This document shows, one piece after another, positions 1 to 13,754 of a stretch of DNA of 64,000 nt. The translations under genes were made by a program, and so were the position numbers. The notes beneath the pieces are model-generated. The model did no database searches, was not told the origin of the DNA, and worked only from the letters and a program-made list of their open reading frames with translations. Position 1 is the stretch's first letter, and every line of letters begins with the position of its first letter. The DNA comes from Todiramphus chloris collaris (lineage: Eukaryota; Chordata; Aves; Coraciiformes; Alcedinidae), in assembly GCA_025345505.1 (NCBI GenBank), contig JANVCC010010406.1:17474062-17538061 (forward strand), in the 5' to 3' direction.

Positions 1-3000
1 GATATATGAAGAGTTTACATGTAAGTATCTAATTATTTTTTTTTTTTGGTTCTCCAAGTGTAATTATCCCTTTCATTACAAACCCAGAAGAAGCATCTGG
101 CTTTGCAGTTTAATGTCTCCTGACATCTTAGCATTCTAGACATGGAAAAAATGCATTATAAACATATACAAGATATTTCAAATCAGTTCAAGCTAATACT
201 GGTGTCCCAATAAGTTGTATATGTTTCAGTTTTGAAATACATAAGTACTCAAAATAAACAGTTCCAGGATACATGGACAGTATGTCCCTTATCTAACTGA
301 AAGCCACTGAGTTTCCAAAGTAGGTTCTTTAAAGCAAAACTATTGTATATCTCCCTTCTGGAGTTTTGCTGTGGACTCTCCGGGGTTGTCACAGCTATGC
401 CCTGTGCTACATTTCTTCTGTCCTAGGGGAAGTGGAGAATGTCTCACAGATTCTTTGATGGGGCAACAGAAGATAATTCATGATTGACTGGGTCAACTGA
501 CAAAGGCATTCTGCCCAAATCTATGAGAGTCCATGCATGCACTAATAACATGGAATTGTTTAGGTGGTTTGTGACTGCTGGTCTGTGATTGCTCTATGAG
601 AAATTCTTCATTGACACTGCTGTTCAACATTCCAGAAGCTACTGCTCTGAGGAGCTGAGACACAGTAAGGAGAAAGTTGCCATGTGTTTTGAGTAAAGCT
701 GTAGCAACTTGTTCACAGGCTGTAGGAGAACAACTTTTCAGGATTCACACATCTAGTGAACCAGTTGAAGTGTGAATCCTCGGCGTGTTTTTACAATGTA
801 CTTACATACAATTGCACACTATGATGTTATTACAAAATATGTCAGAAGCGAGTTTTGTCAATGAGGATCGCTCTTGCTTATGCACCCCAAAACATGTTAA
901 AAAGATAAAATAAAAAAATCACTGTCTAGACATTACATTTCTGAAACACAAGTGTAGTTTAGAATTGCAACAGTAACCTAAAAGAAGATTTCTGAAGACA
1001 GTACTTTTACAGCATTGTTTCAGTGTGACTTAGGAGATAGATAGATTAGAAGCCAGAAGTACATAAGCAGTTTATTTGAGTCTATCAGCCTGAGCTAAGA
1101 CACTAGAGAACACAGACCTCTGGCAGCACCTGGGCCAGAACATCCCAAAATGTAACCAACTTGTCTCTATACTTTCTTCCTAGTTCTTCTGTCCCTGATT
1201 CATCTAACTGTATGACTTATTTAGACTATATACTAAAGAACAATGACAATATATCGATCATAGCCTAGGAATCCTCTCCTAGAAATATGGTTCTCTGTAG
1301 GGAAATGGAACAGTCCCCATTCATCTACATTGAGAAAACATGATGGGAAACAAATTCTGAAACACAACATTCAATTCAGAAACATATGTAGAAATTGTAT
1401 GTCTTGTTCTTTTGTAACTCTGTTTTTAGGTAGGAAGATAAGTTAGTGAACTTTTACTTTATCAGAACAGAGTGATGCTGTTGGCCTCTACCTTACTCCT
1501 TGTCTACTGATAAGTCTAATCACTAGGCAATCACCACCAATAACTAGAATTGAGAACAGCATGCTCTTCCTTTGGAGCAGTAAGCCACACAGCAGAATCA
1601 TACAGGAAAATCTTTGCCACTGTCACTAATCTATGAAAAATAAAAGTGTATGGTTTTATTGTGAATTCACCCTGGTTAATGGCCAAGCACACACAGATGC
1701 TCATAGAAGAAAAGGCAAGAAGACTCATGAATGAAGATAAAGACAGTTTAGATGAAGATGATGAAGACAAAGAAAAAGCTACATGTCTAAGCAAAGCAAA
1801 ATAATTCACTAATTCCCAGGGGCAGGTAGATGTCTAGCCACTTCCTGGAAAACAGGGCTTCATCACCTGTAACAGTTACTTGGGAAGACAAATGCTCTAA
1901 CCATGATCACCCCTGCTTCCTCCTGTTTCCAACAGCTTTTATTTCTGAGCACAGCATCATATGGTATGGGATATGGCCTCTGGTCAGTTTGGGTCAACTC
2001 TTCTGGCTGTGTCCTCTCCCAGTATCTTGCACACCCCCAGCCTAGTCGCTGATGGGGCAGTGTGGGAGAAAGAGAAAGCCTCAATGTTGTGCAAGCACTG
2101 TTCACCTACAGCCAAAGCACTGGTATGTTATCCATGTTGTTTTAGTCACAGATCAGCATACATATGGTCTCCTTTGAAAAAGATTAATGCCATCCCAGCT
2201 GGACCCAGTACATATTTCGGCCACCCTGTAGCAGTTAGGACAAAGAAGGGCAGTACTGGCTTCAGTGTAAGCATAACAAACCAAACAGCCAAACAAAAAA
2301 ACCCCAACAAAAACAAACAAAATAACCCACAACAACCATATTACTCTTTTAAACATCAGATAAGAGATAGATGATAATGGATGGTGAGCTGAAAAAACTA
2401 ATAATTACACAGACCATTAATCAACTGTCTCTGAGAACATTAAAAAAAAAAATTTCATCATGGTTCCATGTTGCGGTACTCCTCCTGGGAGACTGTAATG
2501 GTACCATCCCTGGATATAAGCACAAAGCTCAAAGAACTTGTTCCACTGTGGTTGCTTGAACACACATGGAGAGAACTATATCCAAATTGAAGACCAGACA
2601 ATTGATGTATAAAGTGTGCTTACAAAAACCCACGTGATCATGCTCTCTATACTGCACATTGCTATCTTCCATCAGTGAGAGATGACTGAGACTATTATGT
2701 ACTTATGGAATGAAATAACTGCTCATTTGTGGCAGTGTAAATAAATCTGAGAATCTTGTAATAATCTCTTTCTTAATTGTTAAGACAAAATCTACCCTTA
2801 GATTTAACAAATTATAGTCATTATATAAGCCACTGGAAAAAAAAAAAAAAAAAAAAGAACCTTATATTGAAACATGGAGAGCAAATAGATGACTCTACTG
2901 TAAGAAATTGCCAAGAGTTTTATATAGATTTTTATGTTTTCTTCAAACGCCAGGAGGAATATTAATCCATTATTTATAAGGCAGATCACATTATTTTAAT

Positions 3001-3011
3001 TTGGTATTTGG
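1..3011. other. Intergenic, no gene recognised
   Basis: AT-rich unique sequence. It contains a 20-base A run at 2837-2856 and no recognisable repeat family. Open frames here lack motifs or splice context, apart from the weak acidic frame at 1697-1804 listed separately. Confidence 0.6.
1697..1804 (+). other. Weak candidate: acidic 35-codon frame, possible exon
   Basis: After a CACACACAG that could be an acceptor, a frame begins MLIEEKARRLMNEDKDS and continues with a run of Asp/Glu/Lys (DEDDEDKEKA), ending TAA at 1803-1805. Composition is protein-like, but the Asp/Glu run comes from a GAT/GAA-rich stretch. The open frame itself extends back to about 1637. I do not recognise the protein. It could be chance. 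Confidence 0.12.
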
Positions 3012-3045
3012 GAAAAAAAAAAACCAAAACAAAACAAAACAACAA
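3012..3045. repeat. A-rich (AAAAC)n stretch
   Basis: An A run followed by repeated AAAAC units, immediately before the 3' end of the antisense CR1 copy. It may be part of the insertion junction. Confidence 0.6.
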
Positions 3046-3046
3046 A

Positions 3047-3658
3047 GAATCACAGAAACACAGAATGGTAGCAGTTGGAAGGCATTTCTGGAGATCATCT
3101 AGTCCAACCCCCCTGACAGAACAGGTTCACCTACAGTGGGTTGCACAAGAATGTTCCCAGGCAGGATTTGGATGTCTCCAGAGAAGCAAACTTCACAGCC
3201 TCGCTGGGCAGCCTGTTTCAGTGCTCTGTCACCCTCACAAAAAAAGAGAAGTTTTTTCTGATGTTTAGGTGATTTATTTGTTACAGTTTGTGCCCATTGC
3301 CCCTTGTCCTATCACTGGGCACCAGAGAACTAAGACTGGCCCCATCCTCTTCACACCCACCTTTCAGATGCCTATAAGCTTGTAAGAGTCTCTCCCAGTC
3401 TTCTTCAGGCTAAACAGCCCCAGGTCTCTCAGCTTTTCCTCATAAGAGAGATGTTCCAATCCCCTCATCATCTCTGTAGCTCTTTGTTGGACTCTCTCTC
3501 GTAGTTCCCTGTCCTGGGAAGCCCAGAACTGGACACATCACTCCAGATGTGGTCTCATAGGTGCAGAGTAAAGAGGAAGGAGAATCTCCCTCGACCTGCT
3601 GGTCAGACTCTTCTTAATGCACCCACACTCTTCTTAATGCACCCAAAGAGATCCTGGA
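3047..3658 (-). mobile_element. CR1 LINE fragment, 3' end, antisense
   Basis: Begins AATCACAGAAACACAGAATGG, the reverse complement of the CR1 3' terminal repeat. It continues through the typical antisense text (ATCATCTAGTCCAACCC, GGGCAGCCTGTTTCAGTG, CCCCTTGTCCTATCACTGGG, CAGAACTGGACACA). It is truncated at its 5' side near 3658. It carries a private 20-bp tandem duplication at 3607-3645. No intact reading frame remains. Confidence 0.92.
3607..3645. repeat. Tandem duplication inside CR1 (period 20 bp)
   Basis: ACTCTTCTTAATGCACCCA occurs at 3607-3625 and again at 3627-3645 without mismatch. This points to a recent slippage or duplication in this CR1 copy. Confidence 0.85.
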
Positions 3659-5639
3659 TGGTTTTTATTTTTAAAAAATTCCTTAAGTAACATTAGCAGA
3701 ATATCTATAAAAAATATTTTAAACCTTTAGGGTTCTGTGTCCCTCATTTTTCTAGGCAACACTTGCAGTCCAGCTATAAGGAAACCTTGACTCAAATTTT
3801 CCGTGACTAAGACACAAAAAGCAGTTATACTTATAATAGTCCTGTAGTATAAACTTTATTCTCTTGAATGTCTAGGCTTTAGTTACTGTAGCTTTGGTCT
3901 TACTCAGTTCTGTAGGATACAGACATAAACCCAGTATTTCCAACATTTAAATTATAAAACTAGAGTCCTATATGGCAATTACCCAAACAAAGCATAATCA
4001 GCTGAAGGTTATGAAAACCAAAAAGTATAAGACAGGATTTTCAAAAAGCAAGTAAAAAAGTGTGACTGTTAGAAAGAGCTTTTAATTTTAGATCTTGATC
4101 TTTTATCTTCTTTCTAGGTTTAACATACATTTAAAATTGTATGGTACCTACTTTTTTACCTTGTTCTAGCTACTTTCTCTGATAGTGGAAGGTTGATAAT
4201 TTGTGCAAATTAAAATCAAAGCAGTGCTTGACAGTAGCATAATAAGAAGTTCCTTAAGTTTCTATGTTCTTCTGTTTGTCTGAGACAATGTCATGAGTAC
4301 CACCAGGGAGAAACACTTTACAGAAAGTTTTGTGGAAAGCAAAGTCCAGCAGGCTTGTCCATGGTCAAATAGACATCCACTACGATGCTTCTCTGGAGGA
4401 CCTGCAGAGGACAAATGGAGTCAGTGGGGTCCTCAGGCAGCCAGATAAGGCTCAAGGCTACTTGCGAAGAGGTAGTCGTTTGAGAGCTGAGAGACAGAAT
4501 TTGCTGGAAATGGGTAATCTCAGGTCAGTTAAAGTTTTATCCTAGTTTTTAACCAAAGCTCCCAGGAGAGCTAAGAAGCTGAGATGAGAGCCAAGCCTTA
4601 ATTCACTGTGCAGAAAGCAAACCGATAGCTACTCCTAATTATATAATGGGAACCCCTTTTAATGACCTGCCCATATGTTGCTGCATAGATCATCTATTAT
4701 TAAGTAAATATGTTTTCTGGGATTTAAACTCAAGAACAGCACCAGGTAGCTATTTACTAATGAAGAGAAGTTATATAGTTGAAATTTACAGAAGTCAAGT
4801 CATACAAGGGAAAAGCCATGATCAACTTGCTGTTTAGGCAAGAGTGGAGTGAAACTCCTGTTATTTTTTGTATACATAGAGGAGATGTGCTTAGAGGATT
4901 CATCTGGAGTTATGAATAGCAGGATATAGATGTTACAGATAAAGAGTACTATCCACAAAAAAAAGCACTATCCACATCTGAAAAGCATGTTACAGATTTT
5001 TACTCTGCACCAGCACTGTAGCAGGTTATATGACCACTAACACCATTTCGTATACACATACTTTTTTTTTTTATATGTCACCATATACAGGCACAGTTTA
5101 CTGCACAGGCTTTAAAAGGATGTGACCAAAGGCATAATTCCTTGCAAAGGTATCATCTGCGAAATAGACCCCCACCTCCCAACTCTGGGCCACTTAAGGA
5201 CAACTGCAAACTTACTTAGTCATGTGTTTGGGGATAATCTGGAAGAACTCACTTGAAGGCAACACAGACTTTCAAACTGCACATCTGATGTCATTAATTA
5301 AACTTAGTTTACTACCTGATGATGCAATAGTGTGCTGAGGTCAAACACAACCCTTCATTTTCATCAGAAGTCTCACTAAGTCAACAGCACTGCTCTTTCA
5401 GTGATATGAACAGCATGTTGCAGTTGTGGCTACATTTGAATTCAGACACACTTCACCCTGCAGCTTGCAACCTGATCCTCATACCTGAGCCTTGTGAACA
5501 GTCCCACTTCCTTGCAAAGTTTCTTCATCTTTCTATGGAAAGTCACACACACCAAATATACACTCAGAATTTCAAGTCAAACACAAACCTAAGTAGCTTC
5601 TGTCAGCAGAGCAGGTGCTCCTGAGCGCATCACATGCTG
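3659..5639. other. Intergenic, no gene recognised
   Basis: AT-rich unique sequence without recognised repeats. The open frames at 4330-4545 and 5406-5624 show no known domain, conserved motif or splice context. Confidence 0.55.
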
Positions 5640-6125
5640 ACCTCCTTTGGGTCTGCTGGCAGAATATGTGAACCCCGCCAGTGGACCCATTCTGGATCAG
5701 TCAGTTCCTGAAGGACTACACCTCGTCGAAGGGTTCCACACTGCAGTAGTTCATGAAGAATTGTAGCCCACTCGTGTTGGACAAGTTCATAGAGAACTGT
5801 TTCCTGTGGGAGCAGGATATGAGTGTGAGGAGGTGGAGAACTTGGGAGTAAAACTGAGCCCAGGAAGAAGGGAGGGGTGGGAGGGAAGGTGTTTTAAGAT
5901 TTATTTTTTTTTTCTCATTATCCTACTCTAATTTGATTGGTAACATATTAAACTAATTTCCCCAAGTTAAGTCTATTTTGCCCATAACAGTAATTGATGA
6001 GTGATTGCCCTGTCCTTACCTCAACGCCTGAGCCCTTACTTTTATTTTCTCTCCCCATCTAGCTTTGGATGGGGAGTGATATAGCAGCTGTGGTGGGCAT
6101 CTGGCATCCAGCCAGGGTGAACTGG
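5640..6125 (+). mobile_element. ERVL-type LTR fragment
   Basis: The text CAGTTCCTGAAGGACTAC, then GTAGTTCATGAAGAATTG, GACAAGTTCATAGAGAACTG and CCTGTGGGAGCAGGATATG resembles a common avian ERVL LTR. It is followed by the typical downstream part (GGTGTTTTAAGATTTATT, CTCATTATCCTACTCT, TTGATTGGTAACATATTAAA, CCAAGTTAAGTCTATTTTGCC) and the near-terminal CTGGCATCCAGCCAGGGT. An ATTAAA poly(A) signal lies at 5947-5952. The 5' end is unclear and the terminal CA is lost. No internal viral genes follow, so this is a degraded solo LTR. Family recognition is from memory. Confidence 0.75.
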
Positions 6126-8004
6126 TGAGTTTCCTGTCCCAGGAAATGCTCCTAAACCCTTCCCACTCCACAAGCCATGAAATTCTCACTGACCCTTTCT
6201 AATTCTTTCTCAGCACCTTGTGAAGTGGCCACATGTGCCCTCACATCCCTCTTTCCTCACTCCCAGCCCTTCTCCCTCCCTCTCCAGGAAGACATTGAGT
6301 TGCTGTCTTTGAAGAATATGTACTGATGTGTTATTTGCAAGACCAAAATTCACATTCTAATGGCCCATAAAAATTCCTGTGCAATTTAGAAACACATAAA
6401 CCAGCTTTAAATATAAAGTAGTAATAGTAATTAATGGTTTTGTGACTAGTGACAGGGTGAAACTCTTGGGTAAACCTTGTTCTGCCTTGTGGATCTATAC
6501 TGCAGCCAAAGCATAACTTCAGTGTAATTTCTCAACCAGCAGTTGCAACTTTCCTTTACCTTTTGCAGTAGTTCTTATGGATAATCAGTTCCTACCGCAG
6601 ATGGAAATATCCCTCCAAAACAGTGGTATAGTAACACAATGCCAATGACAAAGAATTATCCTATTTCTAGCAAAGGACCTTCTTTGCTCAAGTCAGTCAT
6701 GTTCTTGTGTCTGGAGGAAATGAAAATGAAAAATCCTTGAACATGCTGGACACTTTCTCATATGTTAGCAAAATACGGGAGTCTTTCTCTAGTAATGCTT
6801 AGAATATGAAGAACATCACAACTTTCTCGGTTACAGGACAGAATGCTTGAAACTTCACTAAATACCTAGGCCAACTTTGACAGCTGAAAGTGGAGCCTCT
6901 AATCAGTTGAACAAATTGCTATCTCTGGAAAGCACTAGCAGCCGAAGAGGATGAGGGCAAGCAGAAAGTGCCGGTGGCAGAAGCATCTCAGATGAGAATC
7001 TGCATTGTATGCCCTGGGCTGAATTCAGGACACTTCAGTCCTTCTCAAGCCCCTGCTGTTTCTGCCAGTAATGAGTGCTGTCACCTGCAAGTCCACTGAT
7101 CATACAGGTGTTTAGTAATATCACAGCATACCCAATACCACAAAAAAATTTTCCCATCTTTACTGAAAACTTTCCTCATGTGATAGGTTCTTACACCATC
7201 AGCAGGAAGACAACTACTATTAGAAATCTCTGCAGCATCCTGGCAGGTCAAACAGGAGGCCTAGACACCACTGGGAAAATAAGGGCATTTCTCTGATAGG
7301 AACTGATGCAAAGAAGATCCCCATGTTTGCTGGTTTTTGTCATGACCTACAAGTACAAGGAAGGCTAGGAAGCGAAAAGATTATCACCACAGTCTGTTGC
7401 TGCCATTGTCCTGCTCAAGTCACAGAAGAGGGATGTTTTTATCAAGCTGGTTTGGGTATATGTGATGTACAAGTGTTTATCTTACCTTGTAATTATACTA
7501 TATGAGTATACCTCATAAGCCCCAATTTTGTAGTTCATCATACAGAAAACTGACTTACAGACTCTTCTCACAGCTGTGACAGGTTGACCCATCCATTTAT
7601 CCTAAGTCTAACTCCTGAATCCAGCTGACAGTAGTAGAAAATAGATAAAATATTGTATTACATTATGTTTTTACTATTCAGGGGTGCTTTAAACCATGTT
7701 TTTGGGCCTGTTGAAATTTCCTGCTCCCTTCACATCCAGTACAGAATACCAGTCTCAACTCTTCTCAGATGCTTCCTCATAAAAAGGTTACATCACATGG
7801 CTGTGAAAGATAATAATTTTCAAACTTCATTTCTACTGTTTCTTCTTAAAAGAGGTCCCTGGTGCTCTCACAAAGGGAGGAAAAGGTTATAAAGAAATAA
7901 TATTTGAAAAAATTAAAAAGCTCTTACTTCACTGCATAGTCTAATCAGTCTGGAAAATACATCCTGCATTTATTAAATACCAGGTTTTATTCAGGGGAAG
8001 TCCT
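6126..8004. other. Intergenic, no gene recognised
   Basis: No convincing coding sequence. A possible decayed antisense LTR tail at about 7570-7655 is too short to call. Confidence 0.5.
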
Positions 8005-8065
8005 GGGGGGGGGGGGGGGGGGGAATGGAACAACAAGCAACAACAACAACAAACCAAACAACAAA
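8005..8065. repeat. 19-base G run followed by CAA-rich tract
   Basis: Positions 8005-8023 are 19 consecutive G. After AATGGAA comes a CAA-repeat tract to about 8065. The G run could form a quadruplex and is a frequent place for sequencing error. Confidence 0.9.
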
Positions 8066-11000
8066 GGAAAGGATGCTCTTCTGACATTCTGCTTCTACCA
8101 GTAAGTCAACATTAGCATTTATTAAAAGAGAAGAGCTATTAACCACATGCTAATAACTCTGTCTTCATTTGGCATGGAAATTAGTCTCATGCATAGGAAG
8201 ATTTTCACTCTTTTTCATACTGATGGCCCATATTCACCAGTGGGAACTAAACCCTGTCAAAATTTCCCTGGAGAAATGCCTTTAACCTGAAAGACAGCAG
8301 CCACTGTGGGCTCAGTCTTTCACCACAGCATTCCTACCTTTTTCTCTTGCAGAGCACCCAACTACCTATTATGTATGACATTAACCCACTCCGAATTGTG
8401 GACCTGCTTTTTGTCCTCCATTCCTTTGTAGGCTGGTAAAATATTCCCATGGTGGTGTTGTGGTACAGTACTTAAGATGTGTTAATATTCTGAACCCAAA
8501 GGTAAACTCAGCATAGGTTGTGCTACTCTCCTATCTATGTCAAGCGGTTTGCTGGAAAAGGACACCTGTACTCTACAGACCACTTGGTAGACCTGTTGTG
8601 AACTACCTCAAAAACCTAGCTTTGTTTTTTAAGTAGCTCACGAAGCCAAAATGACCATGAAAGGATTGTGCCTAAAAGTTTCACAAAAACATGTAAAAAT
8701 GACCATAAAGTCACAAGTCTGAACACAATGTTCAGTCTTACTTTAGTTGTCTGTTTGTGGAATAGCTGCTACAATGAACTGTGAAATATGGAGCTAACAA
8801 TAGCTCCAGATTTAACCATAATAGATTAACACTGCAGTTAACCTGTTCACAAAACTTGAATTACAGATGTATTAACTTAAACCACCGAGATGATATCTTC
8901 CCATGGCAGCACTGCATCAGTAGCAGATACCGGTCACTTGAATTGTTTCTTTTTGATTTGCAGGACCAGCAGTATGTTTTTAGTGGCTTGGCTCTGTTAC
9001 AGGAATTACATAATAGAGTAAATAAGCTAATATGTGGCATGCACTCTATGTTTTACAGGAGTGAAATTGCTTCTAATATAGAGGCCAAACTTTCCACAGA
9101 CTACTGACTATAGTATGTTTATTTGTATGTTTTTGATATGAAATTGCAGATAAGCTTCAATACTGCTGTGTTGATACACTAAAAACTAATGTTAAATAGC
9201 CTGGCTATATCACCTCCACCATTATACAATTTGTATACATTTAGAAAGGGAAAAAGTAAGTGGTTACTATAGTCTATTACAGAAATCAGCATGCACATGT
9301 TAGAGCAGAACCTGATTCAGATTTATGCTGTGGTAATTTCTGAGCTTGTCACCATGTCTCCTAGTGGAAAGCAGCATTGTACTTCATGTAATAATTCAAC
9401 TGAAATAACAGTAGTAAAACAGCCTTGTCTTTGTGCAGCCCCCTCACTCCCATCTGGATCACATGCTCTTTTCTCTAGTAGTTCTTCACCCACACAGCAG
9501 AGCATTATCAGGAAAGACCAGAAGAAATGAGATGCCACCATAGCGCTTTCATCCTTCCAGCATAAAATTTGTATTGATTTTAAGTGTTTATTTCACACAC
9601 AAAGTTTTTAACCACATTCTGCAGAAAGCTTTGAAGTTGTTAATTTAGTTTAGTTCAACTACCAAATTTTTCTTTTGCTTTGATTCTACAGTCTGCAGCC
9701 TAGCACTTAAATGCCCATTCTTCTCCCAATGTATTTCACTAGCTTGTTTGCATTTTTATGTGTAAACAAATATGCTTATTACAGTAGTTGGAGTTGTTTG
9801 GTGTTTTTTTGGTTTGTTTTCTGTCATCCGGGCTTTCATACAGGGCAGAACATTTAGGGTTCTCATTTTCCATAGATATGAAGTAACACAGATTTTATAA
9901 ACCAGCAAGGGTAATACCACAACTCCCTCACCTGTCACACAGGATACTGAACACTGGCTAGTGAGTAACTTCTTAACTTGTTAACAGTAAAATGTAATTT
10001 CTACAAACCCAGTCTTCTAACTGATATTTCAGAAAAGGGATACTTAGAAGACTAGCAATTTGGTCTTGTTAAAAATATTTTAAAACCTGGGTAATTTTGT
10101 AATTCTTGGCAAGAGATATCTCTAAGAATGTTGCCTTTAAAATAAAGACAGCAGACCTGAGATGCAGATCCGAGCTGGGGTTTTTTTTGTTTTTTTTAAG
10201 CCAAATTAAAAAATGTATTTTTAATGTCAGGAAAATATTAAATTATTTTCTGCAACACAAGTCACTGTGTTCCACTATACCAGTCTGCAACCGAAAATTT
10301 GCAAGCTCAATATCATCAGTAGTGGGAAAGGACATGATACATAATAGAACTGTAAAAATACAATTTCCTGTTGCTGTAGTGACAAGACAAAGAGAAACGA
10401 GGCACTGATAAACACTTTCACACTGAGATTTCTATTCAAAGTACATAGGAGGTTATTTGGCAGCTGTTGTATTGTTAGGGTGCTCTGAGTGAGATGGGAG
10501 CCTGAGCAGACATGGCTGACACAGTGGTCACACAATAAACAAGTACTGCAGCCAACAACCTCAGTGCCTTGCAGTCATAATAAACAGCTGCAGGTAGATA
10601 GGCAAATAAAATCTATGCACATTCAAGAATTAGTCTGGATTTTGGCACACAATAATGAAGAAAGGGAAGCCAAGATGGAGTCCTGCAGTAATGTGACTTG
10701 TAGTCAAAGTGGTTCATCTGGTGTAAATATCTCTGGGAAAACAAATTTCCCTGGTTGTCTGTTGGGTTTTTTTTCAACAATTTCATTATCAGTGATGTCA
10801 TTTTGCCTAGTCTGAAGTAAATCCACGTTATGGTGATGATAGCATTTCAGCCAATTTTTTCTTGTATGCCTTGTTACCCAACTGATCACCAGAGAATTTG
10901 CAATGAGCACCAAATGCTGATGTTTAAAAAAAAAAAAATGGTTGTGTGATCTATTATTATATTGCCCAATAAAGTCACACCAAAATTAAATTTGTCGTAT

Positions 11001-11890
11001 TACCCGAGAACACTATTTCACGTGGGGTTTACTTTTACTTTATACTTGTTTCTATATTTCTAGATTTGTCCTGGCATGTTTGCCTTACTTACATTATAAA
11101 ACCATTATGAGTAACTGGGTTTCAGTTATACATGACATTAATTTACAGAAATCTTGATTTAAACAGAAAAAGAAATGTAAATCAACTGGGATCATAAAAC
11201 AAAACCAGAGGAATGTAGAAAATGCACGATAGTAAGAATATGCTGGACAAGAAGGTTTGGTTTGTTAAACCTTTGTGTCTGACTTAGTAAAAAAAATAAA
11301 AAAGTTTTGGACTCATGACAACAAGGATCTCCCATCCAGAAAAAAAAACAAAACCAACATAATTAAGACACTTCAGACTTTCAGAGATCTTCATATTTCC
11401 AACAAGTGCTATTGAATTTTTCAGAGGTGTGAGAAGTTGCTTCTTTTGTCTGAGTGTGAGCAGCAAAATACACACAATGGTATATTTTGCACAATTAATG
11501 TAAAAAAAAAAGCATGTAAAATGTAGTGGTGTTGAGGAAGTAGGTATATGTGAAGTTTTTTGAAATAACATAATAAAACCTGGAAAGTTCCTCATTCTAA
11601 TATTCCCTTGTCACTGTAATATTGTTTTTCTAATGTTACATGGTTAATTGCTATTTAAAAAAATTGAGGCAACAAATCTTCCTACTATTGCTGTCATTGA
11701 AATGTCTGTTTCCAAGCAGTGATACAGTAAAACACAAAACACAAAATTAAAAAAATTTGACCTCATAAATTTCAAGACTATCTTTAACATGTTCTAAGTA
11801 ATGAAGACTGTTTAGTGTGTCATAGTCCATTCCAAATATTTTCAAAATTCAGGATAGGCAACTTTAAAGAAAGAATTCATCAGATATCTT

Positions 11891-11911
11891 AAAAAAAAAA
11901 AAAAAAAAAAA
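11891..11911. repeat. A homopolymer (21)
   Basis: Uninterrupted A run followed by an A-rich GAAAAAGAAAAA tail. No retrotransposon body is recognised upstream, so this is probably a simple repeat. Confidence 0.85.
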
Positions 11912-13739
11912 GAAAAAGAAAAATGGAGTGGTGGAAAAGACCTATAAAAACAAATAGGAAATGTTCTAGTATTCTGGTCACGCCGCTCACATCAAGTTCA
12001 GGTGTCAAACAAACCCACTGAAATATGTGGTGTGGAGTACTCAGTGGCTTCAGAGAAAAAAGGACCCAGAACTTCCTTCAGGCAGAACATGCAGCATGGA
12101 GAAAAAATATCATCTCCACACCCTGTCAGTGAGTGAAGCTGGTCAGGGCCTAGTGGAATGTATTTCAACTGCCAGCTGTATTTCTGCTTGTCATTCATGG
12201 GGCTCTTGCCACAATTAGTTGCCCTCTTGCTCTTTCATTTGTGGGCAGATGTAGTGCATTTCAACCATTTTATTCATTTGCATCCTCACTTGACCCATGC
12301 ATGTGTCTTCCCCAGAGCACCACATACAACACACCATTATCAACAGATATTAGACAGCCTTCGTCCCTTGAAACACCAAACATGCCCATTTTATTTGTGA
12401 TGGAAACAAACTATCCAAACTGTTCCCAACACTGATCTAATTAAAATACAGTCCTATTAGGTCAAGACATAAAACTAGCAGTCCTAAAGTGCTATAAAGT
12501 CAACAGACCATTGTTGTTTTACAGTATTTGATTCAGTGCTCCGTTGAATAGGAAAGTCAGAGCTGGGGCTCTAGTTTTCCAAGACTAAGAAACCAGTCTA
12601 TTTTAAATTTTAATCAAGACTATTCAAATGTCCAAAGTTCAAAACACAATATTCCTTTATATGTCAGATTCACTGTATTTTTTAATTTGTATGAGAGAAA
12701 GAGAGTTAATTAAATTTCTGACAGTCCCTAGCATATGCAACTGTGTTGAGTTTCTTTCATAAGCAATGTCAGGGACTCTTATCAGCAAACTAATCAGGAC
12801 TTGACCTGATTCCCCTTAAGTAGCAAATTTGATTTTAATGGAGTAACTCTAACTTTACTGAACTTTTTTTTTTTTTTTTAAATTACCTGGTTTTCCTTTC
12901 ATTTGTATTTCTTAATCCCCCACATTTTGTTCTCCATTGTTCACTTTGGTTCCATTGCCTTGAAACTTTGGTTCTGGTGACAGATCAACTGATGCAAAAC
13001 TAGTAAAGCCTGCCATAAAAGCACAGTACTAAGCACTATACTTCCCATGCAAACATTTTTTGTGAATGTTTACAAGTGAATTTTCAGTTTGGGTAACACC
13101 AGATAACTTTGTAGAATATATGTCAGCCTTCTGTACTAAATAGAAAAAAGTCTAAAGCAGACTACAAACACAAAGACAAAATGAAAAGAAAAACTAAACA
13201 AACAAACTCATTTGACAAATTCTGACCAAACATTTACCTTGATTCTATTTATTCACCAAGTCCAGGTACCACTGTTCTTAAGGTACTATTTTTTTTTCAG
13301 TCCATTCCATATATTCTTTTCTTTTTCACATCTCAACAACATTTTTTCCGGAGTGTAACCTATTCTGAAAAGCATTTCCTTTTTTCACCAAGTTGTATTT
13401 ATGCTAATGAAAGCTGGTAAATCTTCCTGCAGTACCTCTTGCCATCCTTTCTTTTTTGTTTTTTTTTTAAGTTTGTCTATAAAATTATCATCAGAATTAG
13501 TCAAAAGTTTCATCAAGATCAAATACATTTACAAGAAACTGCTGATGCAATGTAATCTGCAGGAAAACCTCTTGAGTTCGAATCATCCCAGCAGAAATCT
13601 AGATTTTCTATTCTAATTTCCAGGGAGTTACTTTTGAATCTACACCTGACTTACAGGCATTTTAAGTTGCATTCAATGACCCAACATACTGCCTTGTCTG
13701 ACACACATGGTCTGCCTGGCTATCTACAAATCTATAGAC

Positions 13740-13754
13740 ATATATATATATATA
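13740..13754. repeat. (AT)n microsatellite
   Basis: Uninterrupted alternation of A and T over 15 bases. Confidence 0.85.

Noticed and set aside
1961..2374. 137-codon open frame, plus strand
   Set aside because: Low-complexity Lys/Asn/Gln-rich end from an A-rich stretch, no domain, no splice context; overlaps other chance frames on both strands.
7570..7655. Possible antisense ERVL LTR tail (GTGACAGGTTGACCC and AGTAGAAAATAGATAAAA)
   Set aside because: The similarity to an LTR end is short and interrupted; it may be real but I cannot separate it from chance without a library search.
13570..13590. tRNA-like B box (AGTTCGAATCA)
   Set aside because: No matching A box or cloverleaf arms around it; the B-box match is partial.
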